Positions 52,931-60,592 of a stretch of 60,592 bases of DNA are shown here, in pieces. The notes under the pieces are model-generated. The model was not told the DNA's origin, did not search any database, and saw only the letters and a list, made by a program, of their open reading frames with translations. Location of the stretch: NCBI GenBank assembly GCA_934490165.1, contig CAKSTB010000018.1, positions 1-60,592 of the forward strand. Direction: 5' to 3'. The stretch is from an uncultured Ruminiclostridium sp. (GTDB taxonomy: Bacteria; Bacillota; Clostridia; Oscillospirales; Ruminococcaceae). The translations under genes were made by a program, and so were the position numbers. Position 1 is the first letter of the stretch, and each line of letters begins with the position of its first letter.

Positions 52931-53278
52931 GTGAGGGAGACAACCCAAGGGGAGAGAGGAAGGCGCTCCAAAGGCGCTTTCCCCTCTCCCCTTAGGTTTT
53001 CTCCCTCACGCTCCCACTTTCCTGACTCCTTTTCTCTTCTGCCATAATGGGGTGTTGGCTATAAGACACACAAACGATTGCGTTTCAAATCCCGTTATAA
53101 GCGGGACGCTGACGCTCTGTTAGACCCGGGGGACTGTACAGATATCTTTGGATAGTGCGTTTTTTGGAAATTTCGGTGACAGTGCAGTTGCATTATTAAA
53201 CTCACGAAATTATTAACACCTTGTCGGTATTGAAACTGTTTCCGGCGTTTTTGGCTGTATTTCATTGTGTTGCCTGAT
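52931..53278 (+). repeat. Dispersed intergenic repeat, copy B, with a 79-nt hairpin
   Basis: The most diverged of the three copies. Shared blocks are CTCCCACTTTCCT (53010-53022), GGTGTTGGCT (near 53051), GTACAGATATCT...GATAG...GCGTTTTTT (53136-53165) and ACTCACGAAATTATTAACACC (53201-53221). Its 5' end is a long imperfect palindrome (52931-53009): a 15-bp outer stem with one mismatch, a one-base internal mismatch, and a 20-bp inner stem with one mismatch and one G-U. Copy C has a shorter hairpin in the same place. No ORF of note. Confidence 0.65.
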
Positions 53279-53323
53279 TGATAACATATAATGTTACTAT
53301 TTTATTTTTATGGGGGGTAACAC

Positions 53324-53358
53324 ACTGAACCGCCGGGCGGTGCGCCCGACGGTTCAGT
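53324..53358. terminator. Long hairpin downstream of folA, probable terminator
   Basis: A 9-bp stem ACTGAACCG with CGGTTCAGT, and an inner GGGCG/CGCCC stem. The T-tract is weak on both strands, so termination is less certain than the structure. Confidence 0.55.
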
Positions 53359-53380
53359 ATTTCAGCATATATTTTTCGTT

Positions 53381-53863
53381 TTACTTTTTACGAGCATAAG
53401 TGACGTATTTAAACGGATACTTTTCGGTATCGATAACCTCTTCTTCGTGTTCTTTCTCCCATTCGGGATTTTTATCAAGGTCAGGGAAATATGTATCGGC
53501 TTCAAAGCGATGAAGTATCTTAGTAACGTGTGCTTTGTCGCAGTAAGGCAGAAGCTGTTCATATATGCTTCCGCCGCCGAGTACAAATATCGGCTTTTGA
53601 GCCGTCTTTGAATATTCAACAAATTCTTCGGTCGATGTAAAGCACCTGATGCCCGGGTATTCCTCGGGGTGATGCGTGATTATAAGATTCTCTCTGTCGG
53701 GCAGAGGACGTTTTGGAAAGCTCATATATGTCTTGCTTCCCATAACTATTATGTTTCCCACAGTCATAGCCTTAAGACGCTTAAGATCGGGCGAAAGATG
53801 TGCCAGAAGATCGCCGTTCTTTCCGATACCGTAGTTTTCGTCAACTGCAACAATTATTTCCAT
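53381..53863 (-). CDS. folA: Dihydrofolate reductase
   Basis: A 160-residue cytoplasmic enzyme that reduces dihydrofolate with NADPH. IVAVDENYGIGKNGDLLAHL at the start, VMGSKTYMSFPKRPLP for NADPH binding, and FVLGGGSIYEQLLPYCD are diagnostic; length is standard. The ATG lies 14 bp after the FN3 protein stop with AAAGGG before it, so it is apparently translated from the same mRNA as the secreted protein and ABC exporter, an odd grouping. No thymidylate synthase is nearby. Confidence 0.97.
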   Translation of the reverse strand: MEIIVAVDENYGIGKNGDLLAHLSPDLKRLKAMTVGNIIVMGSKTYMSFPKRPLPDRENLIITHHPEEYPGIRCFTSTEEFVEYSKTAQKPIFVLGGGSIYEQLLPYCDKAHVTKILHRFEADTYFPDLDKNPEWEKEHEEEVIDTEKYPFKYVTYARKK

Positions 53864-53877
53864 TTATAATCCCTTTC

Positions 53878-56871
53878 TCATTTTGATGTTGTAGTTTTGA
53901 TCGTTTTATAACCGCTGTAAACAGTCGATTTGTTTACCGTTGCATAAGCCCTTATACGGAAGCTGTAAGCAGTATTCTTCTTAAGATTTCCGACTGTATA
54001 CTTCACGACAGAATTTCGGGTGATTTTAGATATCCGTACCCATTTACCGTTCTTGTACTGCTCAATTATATATCCAGATGCAGAGCTGTTTTTACTCCAG
54101 TTCAATGTCAATGTACTGTTTGTCTTCTTACTGCATCTGAACGAGGTAACAGCGACAGGTTTTGTGATTACGGTAAGATTTGTGTATCCGCTGTATAACA
54201 CACTCTTTCCGACTGCCTTATATGCACGAATTCTGTACTTATACGCTCTGCTTGAAGCAAGCTTTATAATTTGACATTTTGTTTTGCTGTTTGAAGTGTA
54301 TTTAGCAATCTGAACCCATTTTCCGTTGCTGAATTGCTCCAGAATATATCCTGTTGCAGAGCCGTTCTTTGCCCATGTGAGATTTGCCGTGCTGCTTGTG
54401 CTTTGACTGCATTTGAACGAGCTGACATTTGCCGGCAATGTACGCACAGATATATTTGAAAACGCACTATATGAAGTCTGTCCGCCGACCGTCTTATACG
54501 CTCTGACTCTGAACTTTATTACCGTTGAAGCCGATAACTTTGAAACAGTGCAGTTAGCTTTAGTGTAAGAAGTAAGTTTTGCCGCGGTTGTCCATTTGCC
54601 GTTTTTATATACCTGAACCTCATAGCCCGTTGCCGAGCTATTTTTGTTCCAGCTAAGAGTAACCGTACTGCTTGTTCTCTTTGTATATTTAAGACCACTG
54701 ATATTTTTAGGCTTTGTCAAAACCGTCACAGTCGAATATCCGCTGTACACCGTATTCTTGCCTATGACTTTATAGGCTTTTATTCTGAATTTATACGAAG
54801 TACCGACGGACAGCTTTATGATCTTACAGCCTGTGCTGTTCAGAGAAGTAAATTTTTTTATACTTATCCACTTTCCGCCCTTGTACTGCTCAATTATATA
54901 ACCTGTAGCAGATGTGTTTTTGTTCCATTTAAGAGTAATCGTATCCGTTGTTTTGCCCGAGCAAGTAAAACCGCTGACATTGCGGGGAAGCGTGTTTGTC
55001 GTTACATATTTATATCCGCTGTATGACGTGCCGTTGCCTGTAGTTTTATAAGTACGGATCCTGAACCTGTGCGTAGTGCCTGCCGCAAGACCACCCACCT
55101 TATAACTTGTTACGGATTTGTCGCTGATGCCGATTATTTTCACCCATTTTCCGTTTTTATACTGCTGAATTTCATAACCTGTTGCTGATGTATTTCTGTT
55201 CCAGCCGAGTGTTACAGTACTGCTTGAGCGTCCGCTGCGTTCAAAGCCGCCTACCGCAGTTGGCAGTGTATCGGCATAAAGATATGTGTAACCGCCGCTT
55301 TTACTGCCCTTGTAGGTCTTAATTCTGAAGCGGTACGATGTCCCTGCCGAAAGCGATTTTACCGTTATATTCAAAGTCGATGCAGACGATGTCTTTGCAA
55401 TGCGTGTCCATTTTTTGCTTTTATACTGTTCAACGATATATCCGTTTGCAGTTGAATTCTTATTCCACGAAAGCGACAAAGAATTCGATGTCCTCGTTAC
55501 CGCCTTGAAGTTTCTCACGATCGGCATAGTGGTTTCGGCATCTATATACGCCCAATCTGTATATTCCGAGCCCGCATCGCCTTTATAATACGACCTGATC
55601 GCATAATAATATTTCGTTGTATCTTTAAGTCCGGTAAATGTATATGACGTAGCCGTGCCGCCAAGCTCCGCTACCTTCACCCAGTTTTCACCGTCATATT
55701 TTTTGATGATGTATCCGGTACAGTATCCGCTTGTCCATGCTATTTTTACAGAAGTATCACTTGCATTTTCCACTCTGAGTCCGCTTACAGGCGCAGCTCC
55801 GCTTATATCAAGTGCCAGAGAAGTCTTAATACCGCTTATCGTTGCCGGAAGTGTAACCTCTCCCACCTTCCACGGCTTAACACTCTGCAAGTCTTCTATA
55901 TACAACTCGCTGTGAAGCTTTGCGCAAAGCTCGCCTATAGGATAATCCGCAGTGCCGCCGCTTGCAAATGTGACCTTCGCCCTGATCTTCGTGCGGTCAT
56001 ATATGAAGCGGAAATAAGTGTTTCCGTTGCTTTTTTTGTCATAATATCCGTCGGTTGACGTATACAGCTTGTCTGCATTGTCTGTCATATAAAGCTGTAC
56101 ACTCTTTATCGGATTTGAAACTATATTGAAGCTAAACGATGCCGTCACTCCGCCTATTGTGCAATAACCCTTATTCGCACCTTTCGACAGTGTGCCGTCG
56201 CCCTGTGAGAATACCGCTTCATAACCTGTTTTCTGCTTTAGATCTGCGGCAGTACAGCTTACAGTCAAACCGCCCTGATAGATTATTTTTATATTATAAT
56301 CATATCCGCCGAGATCGTATACAAACCTTTGAGATATTTTTCCCGTACTGTCCGCAAACGTTCTGTAGCTTCCGTCAACGTTATGTATCGCATTTATCGT
56401 ATACATCGGTGTAACTGTAAGCGACGCTATCTTGGTGTCGACTACCTTGAACGTTGCCGTTGCTTCGGCGTTTCCGAGCTTATAAGTTACAGTATGGCTT
56501 CCGTTACCCCATGCCTTGTCAGCCTGTCCGTCTGATATTACGAGCGGCTTTCCGAGTGCAGCCGTAAGGCGCGTTATTTCGCTTCCGGTATAGGTTTTCT
56601 TAGTGCTTCCGTAATTTACCGTGAGCTTTATATTATCATAATCATACACATCGTAATAGCTGTGCGAAACATATTTTCCTTTGTTACTGTCATAGCGGTA
56701 AACTTTTCTTATATCCGACTTGTCAAGTGAAGACTGCACCGGCGTTACGCTTATCGATGTTACCGCATCAGCGGCATCGGTCGGCTTCGCAAACAGCGAT
56801 ACCGCCGTAATAAAAATCACGGCGGTGAATATAACACATAGAATTTTAGGTAAGCTTTTTATACTGTCCAT
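53878..56871 (-). CDS. Secreted protein with Ig-like repeats and seven fibronectin type III domains
   Basis: A 997-residue exported protein with a signal peptide (about 1-33, cleavage after TDAADA or nearby). Residues about 35-355 hold three related repeats of around 105 residues, each starting with a pattern like TSISVTPVQSS and containing YDYDNIKLTVNYG. From about 360 to the end there are seven FN3 domains of about 90 residues, with repeated cores such as TLSWNKNSSATGY and YKFRIRAYK. No enzyme domain, sortase motif or SLH domain is present; the mature protein is very Lys/Ser/Thr-rich. Probable polysaccharide or cell-surface binding role (inference). It follows the ABC permease by 29 bp. Confidence 0.85.
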   Translation of the reverse strand: MDSIKSLPKILCVIFTAVIFITAVSLFAKPTDAADAVTSISVTPVQSSLDKSDIRKVYRYDSNKGKYVSHSYYDVYDYDNIKLTVNYGSTKKTYTGSEITRLTAALGKPLVISDGQADKAWGNGSHTVTYKLGNAEATATFKVVDTKIASLTVTPMYTINAIHNVDGSYRTFADSTGKISQRFVYDLGGYDYNIKIIYQGGLTVSCTAADLKQKTGYEAVFSQGDGTLSKGANKGYCTIGGVTASFSFNIVSNPIKSVQLYMTDNADKLYTSTDGYYDKKSNGNTYFRFIYDRTKIRAKVTFASGGTADYPIGELCAKLHSELYIEDLQSVKPWKVGEVTLPATISGIKTSLALDISGAAPVSGLRVENASDTSVKIAWTSGYCTGYIIKKYDGENWVKVAELGGTATSYTFTGLKDTTKYYYAIRSYYKGDAGSEYTDWAYIDAETTMPIVRNFKAVTRTSNSLSLSWNKNSTANGYIVEQYKSKKWTRIAKTSSASTLNITVKSLSAGTSYRFRIKTYKGSKSGGYTYLYADTLPTAVGGFERSGRSSSTVTLGWNRNTSATGYEIQQYKNGKWVKIIGISDKSVTSYKVGGLAAGTTHRFRIRTYKTTGNGTSYSGYKYVTTNTLPRNVSGFTCSGKTTDTITLKWNKNTSATGYIIEQYKGGKWISIKKFTSLNSTGCKIIKLSVGTSYKFRIKAYKVIGKNTVYSGYSTVTVLTKPKNISGLKYTKRTSSTVTLSWNKNSSATGYEVQVYKNGKWTTAAKLTSYTKANCTVSKLSASTVIKFRVRAYKTVGGQTSYSAFSNISVRTLPANVSSFKCSQSTSSTANLTWAKNGSATGYILEQFSNGKWVQIAKYTSNSKTKCQIIKLASSRAYKYRIRAYKAVGKSVLYSGYTNLTVITKPVAVTSFRCSKKTNSTLTLNWSKNSSASGYIIEQYKNGKWVRISKITRNSVVKYTVGNLKKNTAYSFRIRAYATVNKSTVYSGYKTIKTTTSK

Positions 56872-56900
56872 TTTATTTACCTTTACCGAAGAAAACGGAT

Positions 56901-58247
56901 TTATTTATTTTTCGCAAGTCCGATTATATCACCAAGCTTAAGCCTGTTTCCGTTGTGGAGTATTATCTGCTCATACACACGCGCAACAAGCAGAGCCATA
57001 AGCACTACAAATACGCACAGCACAAGCACGGCAATGAGCGCCTGAGGTATATCAATAGCTCCCGTAAGAAGTGCAGAAGGAATTGCGAACGGCGATGATA
57101 TCGGAAGATAGTACGACAATAAGGTAAGCGTTCCAGCTTCTCCCCCGAATGTTGAAGGGAAATATGCCAGGTAGAAGCCGAGCACTCCGATAACAGCCAG
57201 AGGCTGCATTGCCGCGTTGAGATCCTCCATACGGCTTACGGTAGCGCCGATAAGTCCCGCTATAAGCGCAAAGAATACAAATCCGACAATGAATACCACG
57301 AACACAAGCAGGATAACTATCGGCGAAAAACCGCCCAGTGCGTCGCCTATCTCAGCCATAAGCTGACTTGTTACAGCTCCGGTTTCCTCCGAAGAGCCGA
57401 TTATCATCGAAGAAAGCGGTGACGCGGCAATTATTCCGAGCACACCCGACACAATGATCATGATAAACTGTAACAGTGCAAGCGAGCCCATGGCAAGTAT
57501 CTTACCGATAATGACAGCAAGCGGTCTTACCGATGTCAGCAAAAGCTCCATTACCTTTGATGTCTTTTCCTGTGCTATTGACTGCGCCACCATCTGACCG
57601 TAGATGAATATCAGCATAAACAGTATCAGTGACGACAGCATCGGAAGCACCATTTTTACAACGTAGCCGAAATTATTTTCGGTAGGCTCTCCCGCAACCG
57701 ACTGGTACACATCAACGGTTTTATTCACAGCCGTGATCTGTTCCCCCGACAGTCCCGCTTTTGTCAATCTTACATTGTCAAACACGTTTTTGACAATAGC
57801 GCCGAAATCGCTTGCCGTTCCCGATGAAACAGAATCGTCACCGGGACGCGATGCGTATATCTCATAGCCTGTCTTGCTTTCCTTTACAGTTACAAGAAGT
57901 GACATACTTTCGCTCTTTACCTTTTCGGTCAAAGCTTCGATATCCGCGTCTTTTCCACAGTCGTTTATCTTTACGCTGAGCACCGAGAATGCTTTTTCGT
58001 AATCCGCTCCGGTTGATATGCCTGTCGTATCGGCAATATACATTGTCTTGACCGGAGCTTCACCGTCAACAGCTATATCTGTCCCCGATGTCTGATTGCT
58101 TCCTATTATTGCAGGGAGCACGCCGGCAAGAAGTGCCATTGCGAATACCAGTATGATGATAATGACCGAGCTTACCTTAAAAGCCTTTGACTTTGCGGTC
58201 TGGGTGAAGGTGAATGAAAATACGCTTTTCCAACCGAATGTATTCAT
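56901..58247 (-). CDS. ABC-2 type exporter permease (NatB-like)
   Basis: A 448-residue membrane protein. One N-terminal helix (about 29-51), an extracytoplasmic domain (about 52-195) and five or six C-terminal helices with the ABC-2 pattern FIYGQMVAQSIAQEKTSKVMELLLTSVRP. This layout matches NatB and related sodium or small-molecule exporters. The start overlaps the ATPase stop (ATGA). Substrate unknown. Confidence 0.9.
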   Translation of the reverse strand: MNTFGWKSVFSFTFTQTAKSKAFKVSSVIIIILVFAMALLAGVLPAIIGSNQTSGTDIAVDGEAPVKTMYIADTTGISTGADYEKAFSVLSVKINDCGKDADIEALTEKVKSESMSLLVTVKESKTGYEIYASRPGDDSVSSGTASDFGAIVKNVFDNVRLTKAGLSGEQITAVNKTVDVYQSVAGEPTENNFGYVVKMVLPMLSSLILFMLIFIYGQMVAQSIAQEKTSKVMELLLTSVRPLAVIIGKILAMGSLALLQFIMIIVSGVLGIIAASPLSSMIIGSSEETGAVTSQLMAEIGDALGGFSPIVILLVFVVFIVGFVFFALIAGLIGATVSRMEDLNAAMQPLAVIGVLGFYLAYFPSTFGGEAGTLTLLSYYLPISSPFAIPSALLTGAIDIPQALIAVLVLCVFVVLMALLVARVYEQIILHNGNRLKLGDIIGLAKNK

Positions 58248-59167
58248 ATTTCATCGCTCCTTCCCGCTTCTTTATCGGCTCTTTCAATATTTTCAACGAA
58301 TATCTCATGCAGGCTGGGTTCTCTCAGCTCATAGTGCACAAGCGGCATACCGCTGTCGACTATCAGCTTAAGCAGCCTTCCCGCCTGCTCCTCCGACTGT
58401 ATTTTGAATGTCAGCTTATCAGGAGTGATCTCCTCGGGGATAAGCCCGCACTGAGCCGCGAGCGGCAGGACATCGCCGTCACACTTCACAGAAAGATTTA
58501 CTCTGCCGTAGCTCTTCTTTATCGCGTTCAGATCGCCCTGAAGCACCGCACAGCCGTGGTGCAGTATCGTTATATCCTTGCAGAATTCCTCAATAACAGG
58601 CATCTGATGGCAGGACATTATTATGTACTTCTTCTTTTCGATCTGCTCTTTTATAACGCTCTTGAAAAGATCCGCATTCACAGGGTCAAGTCCGCTGAGC
58701 GGTTCGTCAAGTATCAGCAGTTCGGGCTCGGATATCAGCGCCGCCACAAGCTGTACCTTTTGCTGATTGCCCTTTGACAGCTGTTCAGCCCTCTTATCCG
58801 TGTAATCTTTGAGCTCAAGTCTTGAAAACCAGTATTCGAGCGACTTTTCTATATCCGCTTTCTGCATTCCTCTGAGCTTCGCAAAATATGTAAGCTGCTC
58901 TCCCACCTTATACTTGGGATAAAGACCTCTTTCCTCCGCGAGATAACCGACCTTTTCCGTAACCGGCGATAAAGCTTTACCGTTCCACAGTACCTCACCG
59001 CTGTTGCGGCTGAGCATACCGAGTATTATCCTTATAGCAGTAGTTTTACCCGCACCGTTAGTACCGAGCAGTGCATATACGCCCGGCTCGCTAAGCGTAA
59101 AACTCAGCGGGTGCAGAGCTGTAAAGCTACCGTACTGCTTTGATATTTCCTTAACTTCAAGTGCCAT
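58244..59167 (-). CDS. ABC transporter ATPase (NatA-like)
   Basis: A 307-residue cytoplasmic ATPase with Walker A GTNGAGKTTA, signature LSKGNQQKVQL, Walker B LLILDEPLSGLD and the switch His in MSCHQMPVIEEF. The C-terminal 80 residues are the extension typical of exporters paired with NatB-like permeases. I chose the ATG at 59167; the in-frame ATG at 59242 would add an unconserved tail without a ribosome site. First gene of the run with the permease, FN3 protein and folA. Confidence 0.93.
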   Translation of the reverse strand: MALEVKEISKQYGSFTALHPLSFTLSEPGVYALLGTNGAGKTTAIRIILGMLSRNSGEVLWNGKALSPVTEKVGYLAEERGLYPKYKVGEQLTYFAKLRGMQKADIEKSLEYWFSRLELKDYTDKRAEQLSKGNQQKVQLVAALISEPELLILDEPLSGLDPVNADLFKSVIKEQIEKKKYIIMSCHQMPVIEEFCKDITILHHGCAVLQGDLNAIKKSYGRVNLSVKCDGDVLPLAAQCGLIPEEITPDKLTFKIQSEEQAGRLLKLIVDSGMPLVHYELREPSLHEIFVENIERADKEAGRSDEI

Positions 59168-59394
59168 ATCAAAATATTTCCCTTTCGTTTCTTTATTTAC
59201 ATCTCTGTCACAAATAATTTTCCGACAGATTAAGTATATCACAAATCACAGCATTTAGCAACTGTAAATACGCTGCAGCCCGTCAGCCGCCCTACTGTAT
59301 ATGTGTTATATTAACAGTATAATCACTCGGAAGCGATTTGTCAATACTTTTTCAAAATTTTTTCAATTATCCGCAGGTATTATTTAAGTAAAAC

Positions 59395-59421
59395 TAAAGT
59401 TTTTCACATTTCAGCCGATAT
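59395..59421 (+). promoter_or_regulatory. Sigma-D / sigma-28 (flagellar) promoter
   Basis: TAAAGTTT (59395-59402), 11 bases, GCCGATAT (59414-59421). This fits the sigma-28 pattern TAAA-N15-GCCGATAA and the Bacillus sigma-D form GCCGATAT at every core base. No sigma-A promoter of similar quality lies before the gene. Bases 59168-59394 are otherwise without a recognisable signal. Confidence 0.8.
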
Positions 59422-59433
59422 AAATATAAAAGA

Positions 59434-59447
59434 CAGTGTATACACTG
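59434..59447 (+). promoter_or_regulatory. 14-bp perfect palindrome in the leader
   Basis: CAGTGTATACACTG lies 12 bases past the sigma-D -10 box, around the expected first transcribed bases. It could be a repressor operator; no regulator is identified. Confidence 0.4.
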
Positions 59448-59481
59448 CCGTAAACCGAAAATCAGGAAAGGAAAGACTGAT

Positions 59482-60183
59482 ATGGAAATAGCAAAAGTAG
59501 CAGAACAGGCAGCAGTTACAGCGCAGACAGTGCCGAAAACAAGCGTTCAGACCACAGCTGAAAAGACAAACAGCACACTTGCGGCAGACAACGCCGATAA
59601 ATATGTAAAGAGCGAGGAAACCTTCACTCCCGCATACACAAAGAAATCCGCTCAGAAAAAAGAGGTCGATAATACCGACAAGTCACAGTTCAGAACCGTG
59701 GCACAGTCAAAGGCAGACCACCTTGCAAGCGTAGTTGAAACCCTTATATCGCATCAGGCATCAAATGCCGACTCAAAGAGCTCAAAGAAGATAGAGCTCT
59801 CCGACGACCTCAAGAGCCAGATAGAAGAGGCTACAGGCAAAAAGTTTGAGAGCGATGAAGTTTCCGACAAGGAAAACAGTGAAGACTACTGGGGCGCAGA
59901 AGCTACCGCAAAGCGTATGTTCGAGTTTGCAAAGAACCTTGCAGGCAATGACAGCAAGTATGCCGAAAATCTGAAAGACGCTTTCATAAAGGGCTTTGGA
60001 CTTGCCGAAAAGGCTTACGGCGGCAAGGGCAAGCTTCCTCAGGTATGCTATGATACATACGATAAGGTTATCGATATGTTCGACAGCTGGGGCAAGGAAA
60101 AGGCTGATGCGACAGACAAGGCTGACAGCAAGGATACCGTAAAGGTTGAAGAAGGCAAGAAGTCTGAAGCTTCCGCTCAGTAA
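59482..60183 (+). CDS. Hypothetical protein of the sigma-D regulon
   Basis: A 233-residue hydrophilic protein without signal or membrane segment. The first 110 residues are Ala/Thr/Lys-rich and probably disordered. Residues about 135-205 are a helical core: YWGAEATAKRMFEFAKNLAG, then DAFIKGFGLAEKAYGGKGKLP. This pattern resembles a family (DUF5610-like, from memory) often found with motility genes. The tail is Lys/Asp/Glu-rich. ATG preceded by AGGAAAGG. The flagellar-type promoter supports a role in motility or chemotaxis, but the function is unknown. Confidence 0.82.
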   Translation: MEIAKVAEQAAVTAQTVPKTSVQTTAEKTNSTLAADNADKYVKSEETFTPAYTKKSAQKKEVDNTDKSQFRTVAQSKADHLASVVETLISHQASNADSKSSKKIELSDDLKSQIEEATGKKFESDEVSDKENSEDYWGAEATAKRMFEFAKNLAGNDSKYAENLKDAFIKGFGLAEKAYGGKGKLPQVCYDTYDKVIDMFDSWGKEKADATDKADSKDTVKVEEGKKSEASAQ

Positions 60184-60211
60184 CAAAAGCAAATATCATA
60201 ACATTAAAGGG

Positions 60212-60246
60212 GCTGTGACGAAATGCAAAATTTCATCACAGCTTCT
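60212..60246 (+). terminator. Probable terminator of the sigma-D gene
   Basis: A 13-base stem GCTGTGACGAAAT with ATTTCATCACAGC (one mismatch) and a 5-base loop, then TTCTCTGTTT. Good stem, weak T-tract. Confidence 0.6.
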
Positions 60247-60285
60247 CTGTTTATCAAAGCTTGATTGAAATTGCAGTGCAACATA

Positions 60286-60592
60286 TTGTAAAAAACCAGA
60301 GCAATAAATATACAGCCAACAACGCTGAAAACAGTTCCTATACCGACAAGGTGTTAATAATTTCGTGAGTGTATCAGTGCAACTGCGCTAACATTAACCT
60401 TTCAAAAAACGCTACTAACCTAAGATATATGTACTAAAACTGCGGACGTGTAGCGTTAAGCGTTCCAGAACTTACAGGATATACGATATTCGGGAGGTCG
60501 CACGAGTTCAGCCAGCACCCTAGCGGGGTACGGGTGTGAGTAAGGAAAGTGGGATGCACGTCTGAGCATTGCATAAGCAATGCTCCCGCTCC
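60286..60592 (-). repeat. Dispersed intergenic repeat, copy C (runs off the window end)
   Basis: Read on the minus strand it matches copy A over about 250 bp. The stem AACGCTAC/GTAGCGTT is conserved (60450-60457 with 60408-60415), followed by a T-run, and ACTCACGAAATTATTAACACC is conserved near 60350-60370. Upstream on the same strand is a 9-bp hairpin GAGCATTGC-TTAT-GCAATGCTC (60564-60585), in the place of the long hairpin of copy B. The element continues beyond 60592. Confidence 0.7.

Noticed and set aside
1..60592. tRNA, rRNA, CRISPR, transposase or integrase genes
   Set aside because: I looked for cloverleaf tRNA ends, regular spaced repeats and transposase motifs and found none; the 35-kb cloverleaf-like leader lacks tRNA consensus bases.
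60286..60592. Group II intron as an explanation of the dispersed repeat
   Set aside because: GTGCGACC-like bases occur in copy C, but no domain V hairpin or reverse-transcriptase frame is seen, and copy A does not keep the GTGCGACC sequence (it reads GTGCAATC).

Overview
The window looks like a chromosomal segment of a gut or rumen clostridium of the Oscillospiraceae type ([Eubacterium] siraeum or Ruminococcus-like). The evidence is a Firmicutes division/cell-wall cluster headed by mraZ, sigma-A promoters with 17-bp spacers, strong AGGAGG ribosome sites with frequent TTG and GTG starts, a CIRCE-controlled groESL operon, cytoplasmic cellobiose phosphorylase (GH94) and GH43 enzymes, and a sigma-D-type promoter. 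The species is a guess. I saw no rRNA, tRNA, CRISPR array, transposase or phage gene.

Layout. 0.7-4.7 kb (- strand): metG, a methyltransferase and mnmA. 5-7 kb: a diguanylate cyclase with a LacI-like sensor domain. 7.1-14.5 kb: a teichoic-acid-like surface polymer cluster (two glycosyltransferases, a TagG/TagH-type exporter, LicD, TagD and a glycerophosphotransferase fused to a GT4 domain). 14.6-17.6 kb: an orphan regulator with a degenerate receiver, then groES-groEL. 17.7-21.4 kb: GH43, a PaaK-type ligase, a small unknown protein and a YbaK-type deacylase. 21.5-23.7 kb: an accessory insert with a sigma factor carrying a large C-terminal extension, flanked by two diverged copies of the 3' end of a DMT transporter gene. 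23.7-28.3 kb: the DMT transporter, an AraC regulator and cellobiose phosphorylase. 28.4-33.4 kb: small lipoproteins and zinc-ribbon proteins with a divergent XRE regulator. 33.5-38.9 kb: an AAA_14/DUF4143 ATPase, then a YhgE/Pip-type membrane operon behind a leader that can fold into two consecutive cloverleaf-like structures.

39-52.5 kb is the dcw cluster on the - strand: mraZ, rsmH, ftsL, spoVD/ftsI, murE, mraY, ftsW, murG, murA, ftsQ, ftsZ. murF, murD, murC, murB, ddl and ftsA are absent. The full-length murE frame has no ATG, GTG or TTG start and appears to begin at ATT or ATC. 53.4-59.2 kb carries an ABC exporter, a seven-FN3 secreted protein and dihydrofolate reductase in one - strand run. 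The last gene, at 59.5 kb, has a near-ideal sigma-D (flagellar) promoter.

The main unexplained features are a dispersed intergenic repeat of about 270-350 bp present three times (start, 53 kb, and inverted at the end), with conserved sequence blocks and a conserved stem-loop in two copies; the tandem cloverleaf leader at 35 kb; the apparent AUU/AUC start of murE; and the sigma-factor insert.
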